A stretch of DNA of 64,000 bases. It comes from AV40 sp038230255 (GTDB lineage: Bacteria; Verrucomicrobiota; Verrucomicrobiia; Chthoniobacterales; UBA10450). The stretch lies in assembly GCA_038230255.1 (NCBI GenBank), contig JBBRNP010000005.1, positions 208,753 through 272,752 of the forward strand. Reading direction: 5' to 3'. Under the pieces are notes generated by a model that saw nothing but the letters and a program-made list of their open reading frames with translations, had not been told where the DNA came from and ran no database searches. The stretch's first letter is position 1; every line of letters begins with the position of its first letter. The position numbers were made by a program, and so were the translations under genes. Of this stretch, positions 1 to 8,652 are shown piece by piece.

Positions 1-795
1 GACATTACGAAACGCGTCCGGAATTCCGCGCCACGGCCAGGAAAACGACATGTGAAATAGTTGCCGGCGCAGTTTCAAAAACGCGAATGGATCACCCGAG
101 ATCCGCCAATTGAGATACAAATAAACAGCGAAACCGGCCGGCACGACTGCGATCCAGAGCCATTGCCACCGCCAACGCCTGATCGTGGCCCATTGATGCG
201 CGGCTTCAACGGCGAGTGTCGGCAATAAGACGATGCCGTTCGCGCGTGTCATCCATGCAAAGGCGCCGAGAACGCCGGCGAGCCACCATCGTTCCTTGCG
301 CGCGGCAAAAATGGAACCAATGGCCAACGCGAAAAAAAGACTTTCGGTGTAGCCGATGTGCAACACGTAAGCAGTCGGAAAGATCAGGAAAAGATAAGCG
401 GTGCGGCGAGCGATCGTCGCATCCCACTCGAACGCAGCGACTCGTCGCAGAATCACAATCGCGAATAACAAGGCGATGCCCGAGACAACGAAAGAAGCAG
501 TCAGGAAATCGCCCGTGATGTAGGAAAACGCACGGACGCACCACGGATAAAAAGGAAAGAACCACGCTTTGAACTTGTCCGCGGCGCTATAACCAAACTC
601 GGCCAGTCGCAGAAAATGGATTGCGTCCCATTGGTTCCAGATTTCAAGCCATGGCCTGCCAAATGGAACCTCTTCTTCTTCAAAAGCGCGATAGCTTGCG
701 GCGCCAAGCGCGAGAAGGAGGGCCTTGATCGCAAACGCCCAACCGATCACGAGCCAATCGTCAGGCGGCAGCCAACGGGCGATGCGCTGTAACAT
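1..795 (-). CDS. PIG-V/Gpi18-like membrane glycosyltransferase, C-terminus cut by window edge
   Basis: The minus-strand frame is open from an ATG at 795 through position 1 without a stop, so only the first 265 codons are visible. The protein is hydrophobic. Its N-terminal part matches the next gene (819-2012) almost block for block: a DDWLVIGWAFAIK start, a WNQWDAIHFLRLAEFGY segment and an FPFYPW segment. The W-D-A-x-x-[HY/F] signature lies in the first luminal loop of Gpi18/PIG-V-type mannosyltransferases that use lipid-linked sugars. By family it should transfer a sugar from a polyprenyl-phosphate donor at the inner membrane. The acceptor is unknown. The two genes look like a tandem duplication. 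The start is supported by alignment with the paralogue. Confidence 0.75.
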   Translation of the reverse strand, partial: MLQRIARWLPPDDWLVIGWAFAIKALLLALGAASYRAFEEEEVPFGRPWLEIWNQWDAIHFLRLAEFGYSAADKFKAWFFPFYPWCVRAFSYITGDFLTASFVVSGIALLFAIVILRRVAAFEWDATIARRTAYLFLIFPTAYVLHIGYTESLFFALAIGSIFAARKERWWLAGVLGAFAWMTRANGIVLLPTLAVEAAHQWATIRRWRWQWLWIAVVPAGFAVYLYLNWRISGDPFAFLKLRRQLFHMSFSWPWRGIPDAFRNV

Positions 796-810
796 CGTCT
801 TCACGGTGGT

Positions 811-820
811 TGTCGATCTT
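811..820 (-). repeat. Iterated decamer in intergenic spacer
   Basis: The spacer between the two tandem glycosyltransferase genes contains the decamer TGTCGATCTT (reverse complement AAGATCGACA). It is one of 24 exact copies in the window and fills nearly half of the 23-base spacer. Confidence 0.7.
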
Positions 821-2012
821 AGAACGCCCACCAGCCGCGCATGAACAAACTGGTGAACAGCGCCAGAAACAACAGCGACCAAACGGTGAGGACGACGTTC
901 CAAAAACGGTTGGCCGCGAGCAAAGCGAAGAGAATAAAAATTGGGAACATCGTCAGGGTATAGCGGGGCATGCTTTCCAAAAACGTTACGCTGGCGAAAA
1001 GCAGCCAATTACCGGTCATCCACATTGCGTAAATCGGTCGCAGCTTGATCCAGCTCGCGACGACGCAGATCAGACCGAGCAAAGCGAAAACGAATTCCTG
1101 GGTCCCGAGCATTTCCGCCTGACCCGGTTTCCAATCCATCATGATCCCAAGGGCGCCCCGCATTCCGACCCAGGGCCCGGTGAATGACGTGAAGGACAGC
1201 GCTTTGCGCATCCGGAAAGCTGCAAACGGATCGCCGGTAATGCGCCAGTTCAGGAAAAGATAAACGCCAAACCCAAGCGGCACGAGCGCGATCCAAAGCC
1301 ACCGCCAATTCCAACGTTTTGTTTTCCACAGCTGGTAGGCGGCTTCGACCGCGAGGGTGGGAATCAAAACCATGCCGTTCGCGCGCGTCATCCAGGCGAG
1401 CGCCCCGAGGGTTCCGGCCAACCACCAAATTTCTCGCCGCGCCGCGAGCAGGCTGCCGATGACGAGAGCAAGAAAAAGGCTTTCGGTATAGGGCGCGTGC
1501 AAAAAATAAGCGGTCGGAAAGATTAAGAAGAACCAAACCGATCGGAGCGCGACTTCCGGAGAGAAATCAATTTGAACCAGACGCCGAAATAGAAGTGCGG
1601 CGACAAATAACGCGATTGCGGAAACGATCAGCGCTGAAGCGAGATAATTTCCATTCAAGAACGCGACGGTTCGGACGCACCACGGATAAAGAGGATAGAA
1701 CCAGGCCTTCCAAGCGCTCGCGTTGGTATAACCAAACTGAGCGAGCTTGAGATACTGGTCCGCGTCCCAGCGATTCCATAGATCGACCCAGCCGAACCAC
1801 CCGACCGTGCGTTTGTTTTCGAGGATCTGATAACTCTTCGATCCGAAAATGAAGAGCAGAACTTTAATGGCGAAAACCCATCCGACGACCAACCAGTCCT
1901 CGCGCGAGAGCAAACCCGCAACGCGGGCCCACGTGTTCCCGATTGTCGAATTCTCGGGCGAAGGGAAGGACTCGCCGGGACGAAGCGATGTCGATGCTGG
2001 CTCCTCGTTCAT
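819..2012 (-). CDS. PIG-V/Gpi18-like membrane glycosyltransferase
   Basis: This 397-residue polytopic protein has a soluble N-terminus of about 35 residues, then around ten hydrophobic segments. It carries the WNRWDADQYLKLAQFGY block (about residues 85-101) and a YPLYPW block typical of COG5542 mannosyltransferases related to Gpi18/PIG-V. These enzymes use polyprenyl-phosphate sugars to glycosylate exported polymers or proteins. It is a close paralogue of the gene at 1-795 and sits 13 bases downstream of another membrane protein (2026-3288), so the three probably form one operon for envelope glycan assembly. Substrate specificity cannot be read from the sequence. Confidence 0.75.
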   Translation of the reverse strand: MNEEPASTSLRPGESFPSPENSTIGNTWARVAGLLSREDWLVVGWVFAIKVLLFIFGSKSYQILENKRTVGWFGWVDLWNRWDADQYLKLAQFGYTNASAWKAWFYPLYPWCVRTVAFLNGNYLASALIVSAIALFVAALLFRRLVQIDFSPEVALRSVWFFLIFPTAYFLHAPYTESLFLALVIGSLLAARREIWWLAGTLGALAWMTRANGMVLIPTLAVEAAYQLWKTKRWNWRWLWIALVPLGFGVYLFLNWRITGDPFAAFRMRKALSFTSFTGPWVGMRGALGIMMDWKPGQAEMLGTQEFVFALLGLICVVASWIKLRPIYAMWMTGNWLLFASVTFLESMPRYTLTMFPIFILFALLAANRFWNVVLTVWSLLFLALFTSLFMRGWWAF

Positions 2013-2025
2013 TTAGTCGGGCCGC

Positions 2026-3288
2026 TCAGGGGTGAATTTGGTTCGTCCACAGAAATTGATAGGTCGCGAACCCATTGATCGTCACCGAAACAACAAAAAG
2101 GGACAGCTCGATCGCCGAAATTTTCGCCGGACCATTGCCAAGCAACAAAAGAAAGATCCAAGGCAAGAGGACCATGCCGTAGCGGTAGGAGAACTGCCAG
2201 CCGCCGGGATTGCCATGCGCCCAAAGCGCGAACGTCAGTAGGCCGATCACAATCCAAGCGGCGACTTTGTGCGGTCCACCCTCGCGAAAGATCAGAAAGA
2301 GAAAGGGGCTGGCGAGAAAAATCGAACAACCAAACGGATAAAAGCTGATGAACGGAAAATCGGGCGCGTCCCGAAAACCTTCGAACAACATTTTATAGGC
2401 ATTCCAGGGTATGGCGTGAAATGAGAAAAGCCCGTGCCGGTACCACGGCTCCTGTAAAACGTTCGGGATATGCGAGTAGCCAAAATCAAAGATCGAATGG
2501 AAGCGCGCGTAATTGTAAAGAGCGGTGAAGAGACCCAGCGCGACGGGAACAACCAGAAAGTGGATGAACACGCGCGATTTTTCGCGGGATTGTTGCACCA
2601 GCGATTTCAAATTTTGCGCGTCGGGAGCGATTCGTCCGATCAGAAAATAAATGAAAATGGGCAGGCAAAGACCCAGCTCGGTGCGATTGCCAATCGCGAG
2701 CGCGAAAAATGCGCCCGCCAAAAGCGGTCGAAATTCAACAAGGACAAAGCAAAGAGCGGCTGCCTGGCCGAGTACGGCAATGCCGAGGGCCAGCTGCCAC
2801 GCACCGCCGAATCCAAGATTGCACCAGGTCCAGGTTCCAAAAATAGGGAGCAACGAAAGCAGGATTCGTTTTGGCAGCGATTGGGTTCCGATCACCGACA
2901 AGCGAAACAGGAACCAAACGCAGAGGGCCGCGATCAACGCGGCTAAAGCGCGTCCCGGAAAGTCTTTGATCAGGTTTACTTTTTGTAGGACGGCGACCGG
3001 CATCATGCTCAGAACCGCGCCTAACGGGAACACGGAGTAATACCTGCCGTCAGCCGGGACCATCTCATTGAGCCAGGAGGGAGCCGGTTGGCGAAGGCCG
3101 ACATCGCCCTGCATGAGAGCCGATGCGATTCGCGCGGTGTAATCGAAATGCTGTTGGGTGGCCTTGATCGAGAAGTAAAAAAGAAGCAGGGTGATTAGCG
3201 CGAGCGCGCTTGCTACCCAAATATCTCGATGCTTAGTCATCGCCTCCATGGTCGCCATTTTAGAGTTGTTTGAGCGCGAATCGTCCAT
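2026..3288 (-). CDS. Polytopic membrane protein, probable glycosyltransferase-like
   Basis: The protein has 420 residues, a short charged N-terminus and about ten or eleven transmembrane segments. A large first periplasmic loop follows segment one (about residues 45-80, with WLNEMVPADGRYYSVFPLG). That topology resembles GT-C type glycosyltransferases and related dolichyl-phosphate sugar enzymes, but I see no clear catalytic D/E motif. It is first in an apparent operon with the two PIG-V-like genes. ATG at 3288 is used; in-frame ATGs at about residues 11 and 14 are alternatives. Function is inferred only from topology and neighbours. Confidence 0.6.
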   Translation of the reverse strand: MDDSRSNNSKMATMEAMTKHRDIWVASALALITLLLFYFSIKATQQHFDYTARIASALMQGDVGLRQPAPSWLNEMVPADGRYYSVFPLGAVLSMMPVAVLQKVNLIKDFPGRALAALIAALCVWFLFRLSVIGTQSLPKRILLSLLPIFGTWTWCNLGFGGAWQLALGIAVLGQAAALCFVLVEFRPLLAGAFFALAIGNRTELGLCLPIFIYFLIGRIAPDAQNLKSLVQQSREKSRVFIHFLVVPVALGLFTALYNYARFHSIFDFGYSHIPNVLQEPWYRHGLFSFHAIPWNAYKMLFEGFRDAPDFPFISFYPFGCSIFLASPFLFLIFREGGPHKVAAWIVIGLLTFALWAHGNPGGWQFSYRYGMVLLPWIFLLLLGNGPAKISAIELSLFVVSVTINGFATYQFLWTNQIHP

Positions 3289-3363
3289 CGATATTTTCGA
3301 TTTTATGGTGACCGATTACCACTTGCGCGGTCTGCCGAGAACGCCTAATAGCTTTAGCCTTCC

Positions 3364-3681
3364 ATGATTCACCACATCGTCCTTTACAAACTCAAGCCCG
3401 AGGTCACTCCCGCTCGCATCGAGGAGATGATGATGAACACCCGGATGCAGCTGTTAAAGATTCCGGAGGTGCAAAACATCAAATGCGGCAAGCGCGTGGA
3501 CCCGGAGTTGCAGTGGCCTTTCTTCATTGCGATCGATTTCGAATCGATGGACAAGTTCGCCATTTTCCGGGAGGACCCCGTTTTCGTGAAGTTCATGGAG
3601 GAAATCATCAAACCGAACACGGCCGATTCGCTCAACCTCGATTTCGAGATGGACCCCGGCAAAGACGTGCGGTTTTCCTAG
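3364..3681 (+). CDS. Dabb family stress-response protein
   Basis: This 105-residue protein begins MIHHIVLYKLKPEVTPARIE, the usual start of the Dabb (dimeric alpha-beta barrel, PF07876) family, and ends with the conserved FREDPVFVKFMEEI...D region. Members are small homodimeric ferredoxin-like barrels; some bacterial ones are stress-induced and plant relatives act as cyclases, but most have no assigned reaction. It is monocistronic, divergent from 2026-3288, and followed at once by a palindromic repeat. Length is normal for the family. Confidence 0.85.
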   Translation: MIHHIVLYKLKPEVTPARIEEMMMNTRMQLLKIPEVQNIKCGKRVDPELQWPFFIAIDFESMDKFAIFREDPVFVKFMEEIIKPNTADSLNLDFEMDPGKDVRFS

Positions 3682-3690
3682 TTTTTCTTT

Positions 3691-3772
3691 GTCATTCCGA
3701 GCGTAGTCGAGGAATCTGTCACTATTTCTGGTCGGAAATATCTAGAGATATCTCGACTTCGCTCGATATGAC
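3691..3772 (+). repeat. Palindromic intergenic repeat, copy A (REP/MITE-like)
   Basis: These 82 bases begin GTCATTCCGAGCGTAGTCGA and end CTTCGCTCGATATGAC. The two arms are imperfect reverse complements, so the element can form a long stem. The same element lies in opposite orientation at 35886-35985, with matching blocks including CACTATTTC and GGAAATATCTAGAGAT, but with an 18-base longer centre. It fills the gap between the Dabb gene and rfbA and ends six bases before the rfbA start codon. Confidence 0.8.
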
Positions 3773-3778
3773 AGAGAC

Positions 3779-4675
3779 ATGACAAAAAAGGCCATCATTC
3801 TTGCGGGAGGCGCGGGCAGCCGGCTTTTTCCGATCACCAAGATCGTCTGCAAACAGCTGCTCCCGGTTTACGACAAGCCGATGATCTGTTACCCGCTGGC
3901 GACTCTGATGCTCGGCGGGCTGCGCGATATCCTGATCATTTCCACACCGAAAGATTTGCCGATGCTGCGAGATTTCCTGGGCGACGGCACGCAGCTTGGA
4001 ATCAAGATCGAATATGCTGAGCAACCGAAACCGAGTGGCATCGCCGAAGCTTTTTTGATCGGCGCAAAATTCATTGGCGACTCGGGCGCGTGCCTGATTC
4101 TGGGCGACAACATCTTTTACGGAAAACTCGATTTCTTCCGAGACGCCCTCGCGATCAAACGGGGCGCGTGTGTTTTCGGTTATCAAGTGCGGGACCCGCA
4201 GCGTTATGGTGTCGTCGAATTCGACAAGAGCGGCAAAGCAATCAGCCTCGAAGAAAAACCAAAGAAGCCCAAAAGCCACTTTGCCGTGCCCGGTCTCTAC
4301 GTTTACGACGAGCAGGTTGTCGATCTTTGCAGGACATTGCGTCCGTCCGCGCGCGGCGAGTTCGAGATCACCGACCTAAATTTGCTCTACCTCAAAAAGA
4401 ATGAGCTGCATGTGAAGTTGCTCAGTCGCGGGATGGCCTGGCTCGACACCGGAACGCAAACCAGTTTGCTCGAAGCCGGCAACTACATCGCTACCATCGA
4501 ACACCGGCAGGGGCTGAAGGTGGCGTGTCTCGAAGAAATCGCGTTGCGCATGGGTTTTATTGACGAAAAGAATCTGGCCAAGATCATCGGCCAACTGCCC
4601 AAGGGCGATTACCGCGATTATTTGCAAATGGTTTGCGACGAAGACGGCACGGCCGGGCCACAACCAGTCGGCTGA
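3779..4675 (+). CDS. rfbA: Glucose-1-phosphate thymidylyltransferase (RmlA/RfbA-like)
   Basis: The 298-residue protein starts with the nucleotidyltransferase signature (GGAGSRLFPIT, about residues 10-20). It has PSGIAEAF (about 84-91), the LILGDNIFYG block (about 106-115) and a GMAWLDTGT block near residue 220. Together these identify the RmlA family, which makes dTDP-glucose from dTTP and glucose-1-phosphate, the first step to dTDP-rhamnose and related sugars. Length matches RmlA (about 290). The rmlB, C and D genes are not in view. The start codon follows directly after the palindromic repeat and has no convincing Shine-Dalgarno. It is convergent with the sco gene two bases away. Confidence 0.9.
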   Translation: MTKKAIILAGGAGSRLFPITKIVCKQLLPVYDKPMICYPLATLMLGGLRDILIISTPKDLPMLRDFLGDGTQLGIKIEYAEQPKPSGIAEAFLIGAKFIGDSGACLILGDNIFYGKLDFFRDALAIKRGACVFGYQVRDPQRYGVVEFDKSGKAISLEEKPKKPKSHFAVPGLYVYDEQVVDLCRTLRPSARGEFEITDLNLLYLKKNELHVKLLSRGMAWLDTGTQTSLLEAGNYIATIEHRQGLKVACLEEIALRMGFIDEKNLAKIIGQLPKGDYRDYLQMVCDEDGTAGPQPVG

Positions 4676-4677
4676 TC

Positions 4678-5331
4678 TTACTTTGGCTGCTCGCGCAGAA
4701 GGTGCGTGGTGTCGGCCACCAATTTCGTGACCGCGTCCACCTCAGTTGCGTCGTAATAACCGCGAATCGCGCCATGTCGATCGACCAAAATCATCCGCGT
4801 GCTGTGGACAGGAATTCCTTTCTCTTCGCTGCCGTCTGAGACCGCGAGTTTGAATCCGTTGCGCGATAAATTGTAAATCGTCGATTGCGGACCGGTCAGA
4901 AAATCCCATCGGCCGGGCTGGGCCTGTAGTTTCTCAGCGTAGCCGCGCAAAACCTGCGGCGTGTCTTTCGCTGGATCAACCGAAAACGAAACGAGATGGA
5001 CGTCCGTTTTTTCGAGAGGCTTCTGCAATTCACTCATTCGGGTGCTGAGCATCGGGCACGGCCCGGGGCACGTTGTGTAAATGAAATCGGCGATCCAGAT
5101 CTTGCCGCGTAACTGAGTCGAACCGAAATTTTGTCCGTCCTGGTTCATCAGGACAAATTCGGGAACCGTTCCGTAAGAAGAAACGGTGCGCTGACGCAGC
5201 GCATTCACCTCGAGCTGTCGCAGCCAGAGCAAAAGCGCGAGGGTGACGATTGGAATTGCGATTAAGAAGACCTTCCAAATCGTGGAGCTCCTCGATGATG
5301 GTCGATCTAACGTGGTCGTGCTCGCGTTCAT
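4678..5331 (-). CDS. SCO1/SenC copper chaperone for cytochrome oxidase
   Basis: This 217-residue protein has an N-terminal membrane anchor (about residues 18-38) and a thioredoxin-like domain with the copper motif CPGPC (C88 and C92) and a distal VHSTRMILVD histidine. SCO proteins deliver copper to, or reduce, the Cu-A cysteines of oxidase subunit II. It is the last gene of the oxidase operon, and its ATG overlaps the ctaB stop codon (ATGA), indicating translational coupling. All expected copper ligands are present. Confidence 0.9.
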   Translation of the reverse strand: MNASTTTLDRPSSRSSTIWKVFLIAIPIVTLALLLWLRQLEVNALRQRTVSSYGTVPEFVLMNQDGQNFGSTQLRGKIWIADFIYTTCPGPCPMLSTRMSELQKPLEKTDVHLVSFSVDPAKDTPQVLRGYAEKLQAQPGRWDFLTGPQSTIYNLSRNGFKLAVSDGSEEKGIPVHSTRMILVDRHGAIRGYYDATEVDAVTKLVADTTHLLREQPK

Positions 5332-6233
5332 GCTTTACTCAAAACCAGCGCGCCCAGCAAAAGAGGGAGGTAGATAATAGACGTGAGGAACAATCGTCGC
5401 GCATCCGCTCGCGTGCGCGTCTTCAAAAATCGCATGGCGGCGGCGAGAAACACGGCTCCGAGTATCAGCTCGGCCAAAAGATAAAAGACGGTGGCGATCC
5501 CGAGAAAGGCCGGCAAGCCGGCCACGATAAAAAGAATCATGCAGAAAAAGACACTTTGGCTGGCGCTCCGTTCACCGGTGCGATCTTCGCTCGAGATCAT
5601 TTGGAACCCGGCGCGGGCGTAATCGTCGCGATACATCCACGCGATTGCGAAAAAGTGCGGCAGTTGCCAAAAAAACAGAATCGCGAAAAGCATCCACGCC
5701 CCCGCGTTGAGCGTTCCGCGCGCTGCCGCCCAACCAATCATCGGCGGCAACGCACCGGGCACTGCGCCGAGAGCCGTGTTGAATGTGCTGACGCGTTTCA
5801 ACGGCGTGTAGGCGAAGATGTAGATAATGATGGTGATCGCGGCGAGAGCAGCGCTCAGGGCGTTACAGACGAACGCGAGGTAGGCCACGCCAAAGATCGA
5901 CAACGCAGCGCCGAGAACGAGAGCTCCTCGTGGCCGCATTCGCCCGGCTGGAACCGGCCGCGAGCGTGTTCGCTGCATCATTGCATCGAGGTTGTATTCC
6001 CACCACTGATTGAGCGCGGCTGCACCGGCGGCGGCCCCCGCTGTTCCCAAAACCGCATGAAGCAGCGCTGCATAATTGATCGGATCGTCGGCGCCCAGAT
6101 AAAAACCGACCGCTGTCGTCAATAGAACCAGCAGCGTGAGCCGCGCTTTAACCAACTCAACCAAATCGCCGATGAATCCAGAGCCCGCATTTCGAGTTTC
6201 GGTCTGATCGGCGTCGATCGTAGCGGTTTTCAT
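5328..6233 (-). CDS. ctaB: Protoheme IX farnesyltransferase (heme O synthase)
   Basis: The start at 6233 overlaps the ctaA stop as ATGA and gives a 301-residue protein beginning MKTATIDADQ; a longer reading from 6278 is less likely. It is a UbiA-family prenyltransferase with about nine transmembrane segments and the prenyl-diphosphate/Mg motif NQWWEYNLDAMMQRTRSRP, an N-x-x-x-D type motif. It attaches a farnesyl group to heme B to form heme O, the precursor of heme A for the aa3 oxidase encoded upstream. The gene lies between ctaA and sco. Confidence 0.92.
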   Translation of the reverse strand: MKTATIDADQTETRNAGSGFIGDLVELVKARLTLLVLLTTAVGFYLGADDPINYAALLHAVLGTAGAAAGAAALNQWWEYNLDAMMQRTRSRPVPAGRMRPRGALVLGAALSIFGVAYLAFVCNALSAALAAITIIIYIFAYTPLKRVSTFNTALGAVPGALPPMIGWAAARGTLNAGAWMLFAILFFWQLPHFFAIAWMYRDDYARAGFQMISSEDRTGERSASQSVFFCMILFIVAGLPAFLGIATVFYLLAELILGAVFLAAAMRFLKTRTRADARRLFLTSIIYLPLLLGALVLSKA

Positions 6234-7263
6234 AAATTCTTTGTCTGCGAAACGCGCGAACAAATCGCCCAGGCGCACACGCCAAACGATAACATAATCG
6301 CGCCGACCGCGACATGCGTGGTGGCAATGTCGGCTGCTTTATTGCTCCAGATTGTCCACGCGCCGAGGGCGAACTGGATTAAGAAAAAAACGACCCACAA
6401 GATCGATACCTTTCGAAGCGTGGAGTTTTGAAACTCGTTCCCCGCGACGCGAACAAAAAACGTGATCACCGCCACCCCAATCAACACCGCGAGAAATCGA
6501 TGCGACATTTGCAGCCAGATTTGAAATGCATCCACATCCGAAAGCGCGCGGGCGTCGCGCCACGCGTTGATCTTTGCCACCGCAGTCGAGCTCGTGTCCG
6601 GAATCCACCCACCATTGGCCGTGGGAAAATCGAGAATGGCCAAATCCTTGTGTTGATGCCGCATAGTGGCGCCGAGCGCGAGCTGAGCGTAGATCGCAAT
6701 CGTGGTTGCGATCGCGATTTGTTCGATGCGCCGAAAGCGCTGATAAACTTGACCGTTTAAAACGGTCGAGTTTCGATCAATCGTCCGCCAGAAGTTGGTA
6801 GTGATAATTGCAATCAGAACAATCAAGCCGAGGAAGGCTTGCGCGAGACAGGCGTGAAAGATTCCGATTTGGTCTTTCAACATCGTCACCCGCAGCCCGC
6901 CGAGAACTCCCTGCAAAATTACGCCCGCGACTGCGATCAGGCCAAGCGTCCTGACCGATGGCCGGTCTTCAGTTCGCCAAAGCCAGACCGCGAGAATGAT
7001 CGTGAGAAACCCGACGATCGATGCGATCAGGCGATGGGTGTGCTCGAATAAAACGCCGCCGATCCATTTCGAGACCGGAAAAGAAACATGTTGTAGCCGA
7101 AAGTGGTGGGCCAATCCGGCACAGCGAGGCCGACGCCTTTGCTCGTGACCATTCCCCCGCTGCAAATGAGCAGCAGCGTGGCAACGGCGGTGAACCAGGC
7201 AAATCGGTTGAGCCAACGCGGACCGAACCGGATGGGCGGCGTAGATGTCGATCTTTGCGCCAC
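6230..7263 (-). CDS. ctaA: Heme A synthase (COX15/CtaA), interrupted by a one-base frameshift
   Basis: The N-terminal part (from GTG at 7263) reads LNRFAWFTAVATLLLICSGG and GLAVPDWPTTFGYNMFLF, a classic COX15 start. The rest (PVSKWIGGVLFEHTHRLIAS onward to position 6230) continues only in another frame. Joining them needs one extra base in the short A-run at 7079-7082 (T-run in the mRNA). Conserved heme-ligand regions EHTHR, an H in IGIFHACLAQ, MSHRF and TTHVAVG are present. The enzyme oxidises heme O to heme A. The rest of the frame is intact and the neighbouring oxidase genes are healthy, so a sequencing or assembly error is more likely than a real pseudogene, but a true mutation cannot be excluded. 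Confidence 0.85.
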
Positions 7264-7278
7264 GTTCGAGCGCTTCGA

Positions 7279-8196
7279 CTATTCGCCGCTCGGGGTTGGC
7301 GCGGGTTGGGCCGGTTTCTGTTCCGGTTTTGCGGCGGGATTTTCGTTCTTTGGCGCGCCGGGCGGCGGAACTGTGCTGGGTGTTGGGCCGACCGGAGGTT
7401 CGCCGGCTGGCCGTTGCGTAGCCGGCGGGGCATTTTGCGTTCCGGCCAATTCAGCGCGCTCTTTCAACCAGGTTTGATACTCGGCCGGTTCATCCACCAC
7501 GACCATTCCCTTCATTCCGTAATGACCGAGGCCGCAGAGCTGACCGCAAACGACTTCATAAGGGCCCGCTTTGATCGGTTTGAACCACATCGGGATGAGC
7601 GAGCCGGGGATCGCGTCTGCCGCGATGCGCATGTGCGGCAAGCAAAAATTGTGGATCACATCTTTTGAAGAGAGCTCGATAATAACCGGGCGGTTGACCG
7701 GCACGTGCAACTCGCCAAGCACCACGATGTCATCTTTGCCGGCGGGATCGTTAGGATCGATGCCGAGCGGATTCGAATTCGTCACCAAATCGATCTCGCG
7801 TCGCCCAAATTGACCGTCCGGTCCCGGCATGTGGAAGGTCCAGTTGAACTGTTGACCAACCACGTGAACAACGATCGCGTCCTGGGTCGGCGGAAATTCG
7901 TTCACCCGTTTCGCCCAAAGCGGAATCGCAAACCCGATCAGTAGCACCGCCTCGATCAAGACCACCGAAAACTCGAGGTGGGTGGAAATTCCGCTGGTAA
8001 CACCGGCGTGATCGGCTCTGGGGTGGCGGCTCTTGCGAAACCGGATCAGGACAAAAACAAAAAAGGCCGTCCATCCAAAGAAAAGCGCGGCCATAAACCA
8101 GTGCGAGAATTCCAGGATGTGATCGATCTGGAAGCCATGCTCGGAAGCGTTTGGCGGGATGCCCAGAAATTCGTTAATGAGCGCGAGGCTACTCAT
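7279..8196 (-). CDS. coxB: Cytochrome c oxidase subunit II (aa3 type)
   Basis: This 305-residue protein has two transmembrane segments (about residues 30-55 and 75-95), then a cupredoxin domain. The Cu-A site is complete: a His in VIHNF and CGQLCGLGHYGM with both cysteines, the histidine and the methionine. No CxxCH follows, so it is an aa3 rather than a caa3 subunit; instead the last 65 residues form a Pro/Ala-rich tail. It accepts electrons from cytochrome c and passes them to subunit I. Its start overlaps the end of the small gene 8189-8446. It is placed after subunits I, III and IV, an unusual order. Confidence 0.93.
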   Translation of the reverse strand: MSSLALINEFLGIPPNASEHGFQIDHILEFSHWFMAALFFGWTAFFVFVLIRFRKSRHPRADHAGVTSGISTHLEFSVVLIEAVLLIGFAIPLWAKRVNEFPPTQDAIVVHVVGQQFNWTFHMPGPDGQFGRREIDLVTNSNPLGIDPNDPAGKDDIVVLGELHVPVNRPVIIELSSKDVIHNFCLPHMRIAADAIPGSLIPMWFKPIKAGPYEVVCGQLCGLGHYGMKGMVVVDEPAEYQTWLKERAELAGTQNAPPATQRPAGEPPVGPTPSTVPPPGAPKNENPAAKPEQKPAQPAPTPSGE

Positions 8197-8446
8197 ACTT
8201 GTTCAAATCTTCTTCGTTGATTTCCTGATGCGGCTCGAGCGGCATGCGGCCGTGTTTCCAAATCTTGAAGCCGAACGCGTCGATCCCGCCGACCACCGAC
8301 ATGACAGCGCCGAAAAGGAACCAAATCGCCACCGCCATGTGCTCGGTCGACTTGCCGTCTTTCGCGCCGTAACAAAACGGACACGCGTTGACTTGCTGCG
8401 CCACGAGCAAGGTTGCCAACGACAAGATCGCCAAAAACTTTTTCAT
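8189..8446 (-). CDS. Small secreted or membrane protein with a CPFC motif in the oxidase operon
   Basis: This 85-residue protein has a signal-like N-terminus (MKKFLAILSLATLLVAQQVNA), then immediately CPFCYGAKDG, one transmembrane segment (about residues 38-58) and an acidic tail. It overlaps coxB by eight bases and its ATG overlaps the stop of the gene at 8443-8652, so it is translationally coupled inside the oxidase operon. I do not recognise a named family. The CxxC next to the cleavage site suggests copper binding or thiol chemistry during Cu-A assembly, but this is only inference from position and motif. Confidence 0.75.
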   Translation of the reverse strand: MKKFLAILSLATLLVAQQVNACPFCYGAKDGKSTEHMAVAIWFLFGAVMSVVGGIDAFGFKIWKHGRMPLEPHQEINEEDLNKYE

Positions 8447-8652
8447 GTGATGATGCGGAGCCGTTTCATTTTTCGATAAAACCAGACGCCGTAGACGACG
8501 AGCACAAGCGCACAGGCAAAAGAACCAACCGCGCCCGCGAGATAAACCGGCGCGCCTTCAACGAGATTGACCCAGACGCACCAGGCACCGACGCCCAACG
8601 CAAGTAGCGTCGAGAAAATTACGAAGATGATATGGAACGCTTTGAGCGACAT
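8443..8652 (-). CDS. Small two-helix membrane protein in the oxidase operon
   Basis: The start at 8652 overlaps the stop of the subunit IV gene by one base (TAATG) and gives 69 residues beginning MSLKAFHIIFVIFSTLLALG. Two transmembrane segments are clear (about 5-27 and 33-56), followed by a basic C-terminus. It overlaps the next gene by four bases (ATGA). It is probably an accessory or small structural subunit of the oxidase; no named family is recognised. Confidence 0.75.
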   Translation of the reverse strand: MSLKAFHIIFVIFSTLLALGVGAWCVWVNLVEGAPVYLAGAVGSFACALVLVVYGVWFYRKMKRLRIIT

